Notes: generated from the sequence alone by a model not told the origin. A DNA stretch of 64,000 nucleotides from Bradyrhizobium sp. URHD0069 (GCF_000701345.1 NZ_JNIJ01000026.1:34373-98372), one strand, 5' to 3'. Shown: positions 25,882 through 35,006, counted from the stretch's first letter. Program-made: numbers and translations.

Positions 25882-26835
25882 ATGAGTAAGCCGATCTTGC
25901 GCGATCCTTCGCAGGAGGATCCGCCAGCCGCGTCTGAGGTGCGCCAAGGCAACGTGCCGACTGCCGATGGGCGTCCTGCCGATGTGGAGATGGCACGGGT
26001 GCTTAGGACCGCACCGCTTCGCATGGCTTTGGATCCGTCCGGCGGCGCGATCGCCCACTGGAAACATGAACCATTGCACGACGTCGTCGAGCCCATGACC
26101 CATCACGTCATCATGGCTTACAACGGTTCGATGCAGCGCATGGAGCGGCGGTCAGGAAGATCGGTTGCGATTGGGACGTTTCGTCCCGGGGTTGTGATAA
26201 TCATTCCGGAAGGATCAAGCTCCCGATGGGATATTCCGAAACCTGTTGATGTCGTTCAGCTCTATCTTCCGCACACAATGCTCGAGCGCGTTGCCCGCGA
26301 AGCCGACACCGCCACACCGACCAATCTCCTGGAGCGAACGGCGCATCCCGACCCCATTACATCCCGATTGCTCTTGACCGCGGCCGACGCCATGGAGGGC
26401 AACGGGGCCCTGGATACGCTGTTCAGGCATCAGCTGACAGACCTCCTGGCCACGCGCCTCCTGGCTGCGCACACCGGCTCGCCAACCACGTTCCAGCCGA
26501 CCATGGGTGGGCTGTCGCCGAAGGTCCTGCTCCGCGCCATCGAACGCCTGCGCTCGGACAGCGATGCGGACGTCTCCCTCGCTGCGCTCGCTTCGGATGC
26601 CGGCCTGTCGCGCTTCCACTTCTGCCGAGCCTTCAAGGAAAGCACCGGGCTTTCGCCTCATGCCTGGCTGCGCCAGTACCGCCTCGAGCAGGCCATGCAA
26701 ATGCTGCGCGACACTGACGCATCCGTCGTGTCGGTCGCAGCGGCGCTTGGCTATGCCTCCCAGACCGCCTTCGCCGCGGCGTTCAGGCGGCTGACCGGCG
26801 AAACCCCGAGCGATTGGCGACGACGCGTGCGTTAG
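25882..26835 (+). CDS. AraC-family transcriptional regulator
   Basis: This 317-residue protein has a ligand-type N-terminal half and a C-terminal double helix-turn-helix (LASDAGLSRFHFCRAFKE and VAAALGYASQTAFAAAFRRLTGETPSDWRRR). I chose ATG 25882 over the upstream TTG. It ends an early block of the cluster and may control the flavoprotein and MBL genes downstream. The 3' third has been partly duplicated just after the stop (see 26873-27033). Confidence 0.88.
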   Translation: MSKPILRDPSQEDPPAASEVRQGNVPTADGRPADVEMARVLRTAPLRMALDPSGGAIAHWKHEPLHDVVEPMTHHVIMAYNGSMQRMERRSGRSVAIGTFRPGVVIIIPEGSSSRWDIPKPVDVVQLYLPHTMLERVAREADTATPTNLLERTAHPDPITSRLLLTAADAMEGNGALDTLFRHQLTDLLATRLLAAHTGSPTTFQPTMGGLSPKVLLRAIERLRSDSDADVSLAALASDAGLSRFHFCRAFKESTGLSPHAWLRQYRLEQAMQMLRDTDASVVSVAAALGYASQTAFAAAFRRLTGETPSDWRRRVR

Positions 26836-26872
26836 CAGCAATCGCTCTACAAGCACGTCAATCGCTCTGGAG

Positions 26873-27033
26873 CGAGGCCCTGGGCGCCCTGTTCAGGCAG
26901 CAGCTCGCAGATCTCCTGGCCACGCGCCTCCTGGCTGCGCACGCCGGCTCGCCACGGCGAAACCCCAAGCAATTGGCGACGGCACGCACGTTAACAGCAA
27001 TCGCTCTGCAACCAGGTCAATCGCTCTGGGGCA
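26873..27033 (+). repeat. Scar of a partial tandem duplication of the AraC gene 3' end
   Basis: Bases 26876-26954 closely match 26404-26486 inside the AraC gene, sharing TCCTGGCCACGCGCCTCCTG. Bases 26955-27031 closely match 26798-26872, the end of the gene plus its 3' flank (GGCGAAACCCC, AATTGGCGACG, CAGCAATCGCTCT). So the segment from about 26404 to 26872 was duplicated in tandem and the second copy later lost its middle. It encodes nothing functional. Confidence 0.8.
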
Positions 27034-27095
27034 GTTGCAGAACTGGTTCGCTAGATCATCGCTGTGCCCACGACAACAACCGACGGAGACAAACG

Positions 27096-27341
27096 ATGGT
27101 CTGGAAGAGTTTCATCAGCCAGCTTGCATTCACATCACGACGGAAAGTCCTCCCTGCCGCAATCGTGTACGCGATTTCAGTGATCGTTCACTTCACTTCG
27201 CCAGCAGACGGCGGAACGGAAATTCCAACGCATTCCGCTCAAAGGACCAATCCCCTCGAACTTCGCAACGTTATTCACGTCGGCGATTCCACTGGCGGCG
27301 GCAACGCGCGGATTTCCGAGAAAATCAAAACACAGGAGTAG
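27096..27341 (+). CDS. Hypothetical 81-residue protein with one hydrophobic segment
   Basis: ATG 27096 follows GGAGACAAACG, a good site. The protein begins MVWKSFISQLAFTSRRKVL and has one hydrophobic stretch (LPAAIVYAISVIVHFTS), with a polar tail. Its stop codon lies within AGGAGTAG, the ribosome-binding region of the next gene, which suggests coupling. I do not recognise a family; it could be a small membrane-anchored protein or a gene remnant. Confidence 0.45.
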   Translation: MVWKSFISQLAFTSRRKVLPAAIVYAISVIVHFTSPADGGTEIPTHSAQRTNPLELRNVIHVGDSTGGGNARISEKIKTQE

Positions 27342-27346
27342 ATCAC

Positions 27347-28552
27347 ATGCGACTCGTCATCATAGGCGCCGGCTTCGCCGGCATGTACGCCGCACTTTCC
27401 GCTGCCCGCCTGCGCGACATCCAGGGCGTTTCGCCCGAGGAGTTCGAGATCGCGCTGGTTGCCCCAGAGCCGACGCTGGTGGTTCGCCCGCGGCTCTACG
27501 AACCGAAGCCCGAGACCCTGACGGCTCCTCTGCTGGATGTCCTCAAGGCTATCGACGTTGTCTATGTGCAAGGCAGCGCCGAGACGATCGACGCCAAGTC
27601 TCGTACCGTGGACGTCGTCGCCGCCAAGGGTGCGCGAAAGACACTGTCCTACGATCGGTTGGTCGTGGCCACCGGCAGCCGGCTGTTTCGTCCGAATATT
27701 CCCGGCCTCGCCGAGCACGGTTTTAGCGTCGACGACCTCAGCGATGCGATCGCCCTCGACAAGCACTTGCACGGCCTTGCCGATCGGCCCGCAATGAACG
27801 GGCGCGACACGGTTGTGGTTGCCGGCGGCGGGTTCACCGGCATCGAGGCGGCGACGGAGATGCCCGCGCGGCTCCGCAAAATCCTCGGCAAGGATGCCAC
27901 GCCGCGCGTCATCATCGTCGACAGGAACAGCACGATCGCCCCCGATATGGGCGAAGGCCCCCGCCCCGTCATCGAGAACGCCCTGCTCAAGCTCGGTGTC
28001 GAGACCCGGCTCGGCGCCGGCGTCGCGTCGCTCGATAAATCCGGCATCACGCTTTCCAATGGCGAACACATCGAAACCGAGACCGTGATCTGGGCAGCCG
28101 GCATTCGCGCCGCTCCGTTGACCCAGCAGATCCCCGCCGAGCGCGACAACTTTGGCCGGTTGCTCGTCGACCGGGATTTGCGTGTGCCCTCGGTGCCTGG
28201 CGTGTTCGCCACCGGCGATGCCGCTCGCGCGGCAAGCGACGATGTCGGCAACTACGCGCTGATGTCGTGCCAGCACGCCACGCGGATGGGCGCCTTCGCC
28301 GGCAACAATGCCGCCGCCGAGCTGCTCGGCGTGCCGACCAAGCCGTATCACCAGAAGGCCTACGTCACCTGTCTCGATCTCGGCGAAGCCGGCGCGCTGT
28401 TCACGCGCGGCTGGGAGCGCAAGGTGGAGATGGTCGGCGACGTCGCCAAGAAGACGAAGCAGGAGATCAACACCGTCTGGATCTATCCGCCGAAGGCCGA
28501 GCGCGCCGCTGCGCTGGCGTCGGCTGATCCGGAGCATGTCACCGATCTCTGA
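27347..28552 (+). CDS. NDH-2-type FAD/NAD(P)-dependent oxidoreductase
   Basis: This 401-residue protein is a pyridine nucleotide-disulfide-type flavoprotein. It has the FAD motif IIGAGFAGMYAALSAARL at the start and the NAD motif VVAGGGFTGIEAATEM in the centre. The second FAD contact is VPGVFATGDAARA. Absence of a CxxC redox pair points to the NADH dehydrogenase type II group rather than disulfide reductases. It passes electrons to quinone or another acceptor, presumably at the membrane. The start was set at ATG 27347 behind AGGAG. Confidence 0.86.
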   Translation: MRLVIIGAGFAGMYAALSAARLRDIQGVSPEEFEIALVAPEPTLVVRPRLYEPKPETLTAPLLDVLKAIDVVYVQGSAETIDAKSRTVDVVAAKGARKTLSYDRLVVATGSRLFRPNIPGLAEHGFSVDDLSDAIALDKHLHGLADRPAMNGRDTVVVAGGGFTGIEAATEMPARLRKILGKDATPRVIIVDRNSTIAPDMGEGPRPVIENALLKLGVETRLGAGVASLDKSGITLSNGEHIETETVIWAAGIRAAPLTQQIPAERDNFGRLLVDRDLRVPSVPGVFATGDAARAASDDVGNYALMSCQHATRMGAFAGNNAAAELLGVPTKPYHQKAYVTCLDLGEAGALFTRGWERKVEMVGDVAKKTKQEINTVWIYPPKAERAAALASADPEHVTDL

Positions 28553-28669
28553 ACACCTCACCAGCATTGGCCGCGCTTCCCACGCGGGAAGCGCGCCCCC
28601 CACCAAAATCGAGCGCAGGAGTTTTCAAAGATGAATCGGATGATCCACAACACTCAGCAGGAGACAAAC

Positions 28670-29587
28670 ATGAGCCTAGACATCACCTCACACCCCGTCA
28701 GATCGGGGTCCGACGAATTGGTTCCGTCGCGCTACGCGGTGCGGGTCGGCGACATTGACGTTCTGGTCGTCAGCGATGGCGTGCTACCGCTCCCAACCGC
28801 AATGTTGGCACACAACGCCGACCCGGCCGTCCGGGCGGCCTGGCTGGACGACATGTTCCTGCCGCCGGACGCTTTCGACTGGCCGCTGAACGTGGTCGTG
28901 GTACGTAGCGGCGGCCAGACCATACTCATCGACGCTGGGCTAGGGTTCGACCCGGACTTGCACTTGCCGCGGGCCGGGCAGTTGATCAAGCGACTGGAGG
29001 CCGCCGGCATCGATCTTGCGTCCGTGACCGACGTGGTGCTTACCCACATGCACATGGACCACATTGGCGGGCTGCTCGTCGACGGGGTGAAGGACCGGCT
29101 GCGTCCGGACCTGCGGATCCACGTGGCGGCCGCCGAGGTCAAATTCTGGGAGTCGCCCGATTTCTCCCACACCTCCATGCCGCCGGGGTTCCCGGACGCG
29201 CTTCGGTCGGCCGCCAAGCGGTTCATGAAAGTGTACCGCAGCCATCTGCGGCCGTTCGAGGAGGAGTACGAGGTGGCGCCGGGGGTGGTCGTCCATCGCA
29301 CCGGCGGCCACACCCCCGGGCACAGCGTGGTCCGCCTGGCGTCCGGCGGCGACGGGCTGACGTTCGCCGGCGACGCCGTGTTCGCGGTCGGGTTCGACCA
29401 ACCCGACTGGCACAACGGCTTCGAGCACGACCCCGAGGAGGCGGCGCGCGTTCGGGTCCGTCTTTTGCGGGAGCTGGCTGAGACCGGCGAGATGCTGGTG
29501 GCCACTCACCTGCCATTCCCGTCCGTCGGCCGGGTGGCGGTCGACGGCGACGCCTTTCGTTGGGTACCGGCCTTCTGGGACTACTGA
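28670..29587 (+). CDS. MBL-fold metallohydrolase
   Basis: This 305-residue protein carries the metal motif THMHMDHIGG (HxHxDH). Further metal ligands follow in HRTGGHTPGHSVV, FAGDAVF and ATHLPFPSVGRV. The arrangement resembles lactonase-like MBL hydrolases such as AHL lactonases, but substrate class cannot be set from sequence. Start: ATG 28670 with AGGAG is preferred, although ATG 28631 also has a GGAG site. It ends the plus-strand accessory block after the flavoprotein. Confidence 0.86.
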   Translation: MSLDITSHPVRSGSDELVPSRYAVRVGDIDVLVVSDGVLPLPTAMLAHNADPAVRAAWLDDMFLPPDAFDWPLNVVVVRSGGQTILIDAGLGFDPDLHLPRAGQLIKRLEAAGIDLASVTDVVLTHMHMDHIGGLLVDGVKDRLRPDLRIHVAAAEVKFWESPDFSHTSMPPGFPDALRSAAKRFMKVYRSHLRPFEEEYEVAPGVVVHRTGGHTPGHSVVRLASGGDGLTFAGDAVFAVGFDQPDWHNGFEHDPEEAARVRVRLLRELAETGEMLVATHLPFPSVGRVAVDGDAFRWVPAFWDY

Positions 29588-29681
29588 CCGCTTGTCGGGT
29601 TAGGGCCGAACTAGGGCGCGTACTAAGCGCTTCATCCGATACGGGCCGCGTTTCCAGCGCCGGAGCGCGGCCCGCTCACCC

Positions 29682-29760
29682 AAAATCGCTGGCACCGCAA
29701 TCTCCGTCGATGGCGGCTGGACCGCGCAGTCGGGCGCTTCGGGTGCCCGGCCGCGAATGA
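29682..29760 (+). pseudogene. C-terminal remnant of an SDR dehydrogenase
   Basis: In one frame the sequence reads KIAGTAISVDGGWTAQ, the unmistakable C-terminal end of a classical SDR, close to 3-hydroxybutyrate dehydrogenase-type tails. The upstream 90 nt show no SDR body and no start. It is a leftover of a deleted gene between the MBL and VOC genes. Confidence 0.6.
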
Positions 29761-29829
29761 CCCAACGGACATCCTCGAACGTTCCACATTCTGCTCTTAG
29801 AGAGACAGCCTGCTGGCTCGATGGAGTAG

Positions 29830-30222
29830 TTAGGCCGGATTGAGCGCACTGATGGTGACGTAATATCCGTCAGGATCGCGGAGCGAAAACTCCGTAGTTC
29901 CAGTGTTGGGATTTACGTGTGGATCTTCTTCGAGCCGGCTGACAAGCGCGCGCGCTCTTGTCAAAGCTGCGTCGAAGTTGTCGACCCGGATGAACAAGAG
30001 GAGGCCGTTGCCAGGCTTGGCGCGGTCGGGACTTCTCAACGAGGGATGCTCGTGCGCACCCCACTTGTGCAGACAGAGCAAGACCGTTCCATCCGACTGG
30101 TCGACGATTTGCCCGAAGTGGTCGTGGGCAGGTGCCGTCTCCGGCAGGCCAAGTAGCGACTGGTACCAGTTGAAGCTCTGTGGCACGTCAGCTACGCCAA
30201 TGATGGTCCACGTGCGCTTCAT
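29830..30222 (-). CDS. VOC (glyoxalase/bleomycin-resistance) family protein
   Basis: This 130-residue protein has the paired beta-alpha-beta-beta-beta layout of VOC proteins. It starts with TWTIIGVADVPQSFNWYQSLLGLP and ends NTGTTEFSLRDPDGYYVTISALN. The terminal E-F-S-L-R-D-P-D-G-Y motif supplies the metal-binding Glu. Members are dioxygenases, isomerases or drug-binding proteins, and this one is unassigned. It is monocistronic. Confidence 0.82.
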   Translation of the reverse strand: MKRTWTIIGVADVPQSFNWYQSLLGLPETAPAHDHFGQIVDQSDGTVLLCLHKWGAHEHPSLRSPDRAKPGNGLLLFIRVDNFDAALTRARALVSRLEEDPHVNPNTGTTEFSLRDPDGYYVTISALNPA

Positions 30223-30350
30223 AGGTTCCTCTGCACCAAAACGTTGCTACTCGAACGCGGCAGGCGGATCCGGCGATTGAAGGTCCTCAAGCCGTCCCCA
30301 CTGCCGCGTCGTCCAGAGGAATAACTACGACGAGCAACTTACGGGCACCC

Positions 30351-31544
30351 TCAGACTATGAAGTCCGTAGAATGGAGGGCCGCCGTGTGCACCCCATTCA
30401 ACGTGATGGTATCGTTGGCCGTCAGCTGGATCACGGCATTCCCAGAGCTATCATCGCTGATGAGGCTGGACAGGGCCGCCCAGCTTGCGAACCCGTAATC
30501 ATGCACGTTGATCACATCGTGCTCTGGTGCCGTGCTGCCTACGGCCAGATTGCCTTGATCGAAGTCGTTGATCACGTCGATGCCGGAGCCGGTCTTGAAG
30601 ACGAAAGTGTCGTTGTTCGGTCCGCCCCAAAGCCGATCATTTCCGCCCCCACCGTTCAGGATATCCTTGCCGCCGGTAATGGAGCCAGGTGCGGAGGGAG
30701 CGTAGCTCTGCGCATCGCCGTAAAGGGAATCGGTGAGCGCCCCTCCATTGAGGACGTCGTTCCCGCCGTGTGCACTGCCTGACATGCTTGCGGCATCACC
30801 GATCACGCTAGTGCCAAAAATGCTCGGCTCGCCACCAGCAACGACGGTGAGAATGTCATTCCCGCCATGCGCATTGTCGGTCAACGACGTAAGCGAATCC
30901 CCCGACAGACTCCCACCTGCTATTTGCATATCGCCACTTACAGTCAGGGAGAGATTGTCGTTCCCGCCACGCGCATTATCGGTCATGGGACCAACGGCAT
31001 CCCCGCTTAGCCTCGCTACGCTCTCCAGTCCGGTTTCGGTAACGCTAAGCGTGTCGTTACCACCGAGCGCGTTGTCGGTCATGGAACCGCCGGCATCCCC
31101 GCTGAACACGTTGTCAAACGCTCTACCCCCGGTCACCCCCGTAAGACTATCATTGCCGCCTCTTGTGTCGCCCGACATGTCGCTTCCGGCATCTCCGTAA
31201 ATAGCAATATTCGAGCGGAAATGGCCCCTGTCCTCCGCATAGAGCGTGTCATTGCCGCCCGTGGCATTGTCGAACATGAATTGGGCGTCACCGATAACGG
31301 TGGCACCACTAAAGGGGAAATCAACGTTCGCCACGAGACTGTCGTTTCCTCCGTGGGAATCGCCATGCATGGTCGTGTCTTCGCCAACGAGAGTCACGAA
31401 CGCGTTAACGCTAAGGATGGTTGCCGTCAGTGTATCGTTCCCACCCCAGGCACCGATTGGGAAACCGGGGTCGCCGACCACGGTCATGGATTGGCCAAAG
31501 TCAGGAAGGGTGACCGTGATTGTGTCGTTTGGCATATGGCGCAT
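30351..31544 (-). CDS. RTX-like repeat protein with serralysin-type C-terminus
   Basis: This 397-residue acidic protein is built of about eight repeats of 35-40 residues, each with the calcium-binding-like core GGNDTL or GGNDSL followed by GDA and DNA (for example GDAVGPMTDNARGGNDNLSL). The C-terminus has a classical RTX block (GGGGNDRLWGGPNNDTFVF) and a DFDQG segment resembling the M10 peptidase C-terminal domain. Such proteins are secreted by type I systems through an uncleaved C-terminal signal. No protease domain and no type I genes are nearby. I chose ATG 31544 (GGAG site); 31559 and 31535 are alternatives. Confidence 0.8.
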   Translation of the reverse strand: MRHMPNDTITVTLPDFGQSMTVVGDPGFPIGAWGGNDTLTATILSVNAFVTLVGEDTTMHGDSHGGNDSLVANVDFPFSGATVIGDAQFMFDNATGGNDTLYAEDRGHFRSNIAIYGDAGSDMSGDTRGGNDSLTGVTGGRAFDNVFSGDAGGSMTDNALGGNDTLSVTETGLESVARLSGDAVGPMTDNARGGNDNLSLTVSGDMQIAGGSLSGDSLTSLTDNAHGGNDILTVVAGGEPSIFGTSVIGDAASMSGSAHGGNDVLNGGALTDSLYGDAQSYAPSAPGSITGGKDILNGGGGNDRLWGGPNNDTFVFKTGSGIDVINDFDQGNLAVGSTAPEHDVINVHDYGFASWAALSSLISDDSSGNAVIQLTANDTITLNGVHTAALHSTDFIV

Positions 31545-32217
31545 GGCGCAGCACTCCATTTCATTTCAGTCGCGGGGCCTGAAAACAGTGGAGGGTCCTT
31601 GCGAGACGCGTTGTGGCCACGCTTGGGATCAAATCTACTTCGGGTTGATGGCGGAAATTTGCTGCGGACTGGATTTGATTGCGAGACCGTAATCTTACGG
31701 TGGTCCCAGTGTTGCGAAATGAACAGACGCCGGGCTCGCACCTGATCTTTGATCCTCGCACTTCATCACGTGATCATATTTCCGATCGGCGCAGTGACGG
31801 GCTGTTCGAAGGGCGGCCCGCGTCCGTCGTGGTGACGCGGTCGCGTCGAGGTCAATGCCGTTCCGTAATGCGCAGGGAGTGACCGCCCGCTACTCCCCTC
31901 ATCGTTTTCGGGGTCCCTCTGGAAGCATAGATAAGTGCCGGGACCGCGCGATCGCGATCTGCAAAAACGTTTGATGCCGCGTGATCGGTGCTGGCATGGC
32001 AACGGTTGGAGACGATGCGTGACGGATGTGGGGACGATGGCGGATCGACCGAAGCGCAACAACGGCGCGGCGCACGTTCCTGCACTGGTGAGCGGCAACA
32101 AACTGGCTCGAGGTGCGCACCGAGATTGCCAGCGTCTGCCAGGTCGCCTGCTCTGAGCGAGCCCTCGATGATCGACTTGGCGAGCTGGTTAGAGTCCTGG
32201 CGCTTCGGGTGCTTCTT
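31545..32217. other. Gene-poor stretch
   Basis: Several short open frames exist on both strands, but they are arginine/serine-rich shadows with no ribosome-binding site. A plus-strand segment near 32105-32230 reads a helix-like EVRTEIASVCQVACSERAL without a start, perhaps an eroded gene. No repeat or RNA gene was recognised. Confidence 0.4.
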
Positions 32218-32358
32218 TCATCGGCAGGACATTCCCTCTTCCATGCTGCCCCAGAAGCCACATTGCGGGCCGCGCGCGTGTAGCTCGGCCCGGAAGATCA
32301 ATAGAACTGCAGCCGCAACAAGGGCCGCCGACAGCAGGATTGAAAGTCTTGTTCGCAT
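32218..32358 (-). CDS. Hypothetical 46-residue exported or membrane-anchored peptide
   Basis: ATG 32358 opens MRTRLSILLSAALVAAAVLL, a signal-peptide or anchor-like helix, then a short tail with two cysteines (CGFWGSMEEGMSC). The ribosome-binding site is weak (TGGCGA). It is too short to assign and may be fortuitous. Confidence 0.35.
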   Translation of the reverse strand: MRTRLSILLSAALVAAAVLLIFRAELHARGPQCGFWGSMEEGMSCR

Positions 32359-32503
32359 TTCGCCAATATGCCCCTGGGGACCGCCCGTTTCCAGGGCGGG
32401 ACCTGCCAGATCAAACTGACCTACCCGGCAGTTGTGTTTGCTTGCGGTAAACGAGCCAAGCTCGCAGACTGACGCTGCACCCGGCGCGAAAAACGATCCG
32501 CTG

Positions 32504-33562
32504 TCACGCCGCTCCCGCCTTCTGGGCGTATTCCCAGGAAGCCTTCGACAGCGGCACGGTGCGCTTGGCCGATTCCATGGCCTTGGCGCTCGCCGCTGTG
32601 CCGTCGCGAATGCGTCCTGCGATTCCTTGGGTGATGCCGGCGAGCCGGAACAGGTTATAGGCAAAATACCAGTTCAGATCGGGAGCGGCGCTGCGGGTGA
32701 TGTTGCAATAGATTTGCGCGGCTTCTTCCATGCTCGGGATATTCAGCGCCTTGAGATCGGCACCCGCCAGACCGGGCATGGTCCATTGCATCAGGAGATA
32801 GGTGAAATCCGCCATGGGATCACCGAGCGTCGACAGCTCCCAGTCGAGCACCGCAATCACCCGCGGCTCGCTGGCATGGAAAATCATGTTGTCGAGGCGA
32901 TAGTCGCCGTGCACGATCGAGACGCGCTCCTGCTGCGGCACCGTTTTCGGCAGCCACTCGATCAGCTTTTCCATTTCGGGAATGTACTGGGTCTCCGACG
33001 CACGATACTGCTTGGTCCAGCGATCGACCTGACGCGCGAAATAATTTCCCGGCTTGCCGAAATCGCCGAGCCCGATCGCCTGCGGATCGTAGGCATGCAA
33101 TTTCGCGAGCGTCTCGATCTTGCTGGTGAAAATCCTGCGCCGCGCCTCCGGCGACTGGGTGGGAAGCATCGGATCCCAGAACACCCGGCCCTCCTCCATC
33201 GACATGATGTAGAAGGCGGCACCGATCACCGTGTCGTCGGTGCACAAAGCATAGGCTTTGGCGACCGGAAAGTCCTGCTTGCCGAGCGCGGCAATGACGC
33301 GGAATTCGCGATCGACCGCGTGCGCAGACGGCAGCAGTTTTCCAAACGGCTTACGGCGCATCACATAGGATCGCCCCGGCGTATCGAGCCGGTAGGTCGG
33401 GTTTGACTGGCCGCCCTTGAATTGCAGGACGGTCAGCGGTCCCTGATAGCCTTCGACGTTGTCGCGCATCCAGCCGTCGATGCGCGCTTCATCGATCCGA
33501 TGCCGTTCCTCGACGGGCTTGGTTCCCGAAAACTCTTCGTCTTTTCTGACGCCCTCGGCCAC
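32504..33562 (-). CDS. Phosphotransferase family protein (APH/ACAD11-like kinase fold)
   Basis: This 352-residue protein has the aminoglycoside/choline kinase fold. An N-terminal lobe with FKGGQSNPTYRL precedes the catalytic loop HGDYRLDNMIFH and the metal-binding IAVLDWELSTLGDP. In bacteria and in eukaryotic ACAD10/11 such domains act with acyl-CoA dehydrogenases, probably phosphorylating 4-hydroxyacyl-CoA for its breakdown. It starts at GTG behind AGGGAG, 48 nt after the acyl-CoA dehydrogenase, supporting a joint role in fatty-acid or hydroxyacid degradation. Confidence 0.85.
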   Translation of the reverse strand: MAEGVRKDEEFSGTKPVEERHRIDEARIDGWMRDNVEGYQGPLTVLQFKGGQSNPTYRLDTPGRSYVMRRKPFGKLLPSAHAVDREFRVIAALGKQDFPVAKAYALCTDDTVIGAAFYIMSMEEGRVFWDPMLPTQSPEARRRIFTSKIETLAKLHAYDPQAIGLGDFGKPGNYFARQVDRWTKQYRASETQYIPEMEKLIEWLPKTVPQQERVSIVHGDYRLDNMIFHASEPRVIAVLDWELSTLGDPMADFTYLLMQWTMPGLAGADLKALNIPSMEEAAQIYCNITRSAAPDLNWYFAYNLFRLAGITQGIAGRIRDGTAASAKAMESAKRTVPLSKASWEYAQKAGAA

Positions 33563-33610
33563 GGTGACGCTCCCTGGGGTTACTTGGGGAGCGCCAACCG
33601 GAAGCTCCCG

Positions 33611-34849
33611 TTAGTGCGTAGCGGGAGCGTTTGCATACTTCCGAAGTTCAAGTCTGGCAATGGCGCGGTTATGGACCTCGTCCGGGCCGTCCGCCAGGCG
33701 CATCGTGCGCATCGAGGCATAATCCCGCGCAAGACCGGCATCATCGGAGACGCCGGCGGCGCCGAACGCCTGAATGGCGTTGTCGATGATCTTCAGCGCC
33801 ATGTTGGGCGCCGCCACCTTGATCATGGCGATCTCGAGCTGCGCGGTCTTGTTGCCGACCTTGTCCATCATGTCGGCGGCCTTGAGACACAGCAGCCGGT
33901 TCATCTCGATGTCCGTGCGAGCCTCGGCGATCCGCTGTTCCCAGATCGAATACTCGATGATCTTCTTGCCGAAGGCGGTGCGCGATGACAGCCGCTTCAC
34001 CATTTTCTCCAGCGCTTCCTCGGCCTTGCCGATGGTGCGCATGCAGTGATGGATGCGGCCGGGACCAAGCCGTCCCTGCGCGATCTCAAAGCCCCTGCCC
34101 TCGCCGAGCAGAATATTGCTGGCGGGAACGCGGACGTTCTCCATCAACACCTGGGCGTGGCCGTGCGGCGCGTCGTCGAAGCCGAACACCGGCAGCAGTT
34201 TCTCGACCGTGATGCCCTTGGTGTCGAGCGGCACCAGGATCTGGGATTGCTGCTGATGGCGCGGTGCTTTCGGATCGGTCTTGCCCATCACGATCGCAAT
34301 CTTGCAACGGGGGTCGCCGACGCCTGACGACCACCATTTGCGGCCGTTGACGACGTAATGATCGCCGTCGCGCTCGATACGGGTTTCGATGTTGGTGGCG
34401 TCGGAGGAAGCCACCGCCGGCTCGGTCATCAGGAACGCCGAGCGGATTTCGCCCTCCATCAGCGGCCGCAGCCACTTCTTCTTGTGCTCCTTGGTGCCGT
34501 AGCGCATCAGCACTTCCATGTTGCCGGTGTCCGGCGCGGAACAGTTGAACACTTCCGAGGCCCAGCCGATGTGGCCCATCTCTTCGGCAAGCGGCGCGTA
34601 TTCCAGATTGCTCAATCCCGCGCCACGGAATTCGTCGTCCTCATGCGCCGACGGCGGCATGAACATGTTCCACAAGCCTTCGGCGCGCGCCTTCTTCTTC
34701 AAATCCTCGACGATCGGGATCACCTTCCAGCGCTCGCCCGCTTCGTCCTGCTGCCGGTAGATCGGCACGGCGGGCCGGACATGCTTGTGCATGAACGACT
34801 GCACACGATTGAGCCATTCGCGCTGACGGTCAGACATGTTGAAGTCCAT
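33611..34849 (-). CDS. Acyl-CoA dehydrogenase (ACAD11-like)
   Basis: This 412-residue flavoprotein has the substrate/FAD signature FLMTEPAVASSDATNIETRIERDGDHYVVNGRKWW. The C-terminal helical domain is FGKKIIEYSIWEQRIAEARTDIEMNRLL, ending RDYASMRTMRLADGPDEVHNRAIARLEL. It desaturates acyl-CoA esters. I start it at MDFNMSDRQREW (ATG 34849, GAGGA site), not the upstream TTG. It is the first gene of a two-gene unit with the kinase-like protein and is divergent from a TetR gene across a palindromic operator. Confidence 0.93.
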   Translation of the reverse strand: MDFNMSDRQREWLNRVQSFMHKHVRPAVPIYRQQDEAGERWKVIPIVEDLKKKARAEGLWNMFMPPSAHEDDEFRGAGLSNLEYAPLAEEMGHIGWASEVFNCSAPDTGNMEVLMRYGTKEHKKKWLRPLMEGEIRSAFLMTEPAVASSDATNIETRIERDGDHYVVNGRKWWSSGVGDPRCKIAIVMGKTDPKAPRHQQQSQILVPLDTKGITVEKLLPVFGFDDAPHGHAQVLMENVRVPASNILLGEGRGFEIAQGRLGPGRIHHCMRTIGKAEEALEKMVKRLSSRTAFGKKIIEYSIWEQRIAEARTDIEMNRLLCLKAADMMDKVGNKTAQLEIAMIKVAAPNMALKIIDNAIQAFGAAGVSDDAGLARDYASMRTMRLADGPDEVHNRAIARLELRKYANAPATH

Positions 34850-35006
34850 TGGGTGTTCCTCACATTCTTGGCTTGAAATGTTTATCGACACTGTCTCCCC
34901 GCCGCCCCTCGTCCGCAAGACTATTCTTGAGACTGTTCTTGCCGCCGATAGAGCGGCTGCGACGAGGGCCGGCTGGTTGGCTGGGAACGCCGTGCGACAG
35001 CGCGCA

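Noticed and set aside
27275..28606. 443-codon minus-strand frame opposite the flavoprotein
   Set aside because: Shadow frame. The plus-strand gene has complete FAD and NAD motifs.
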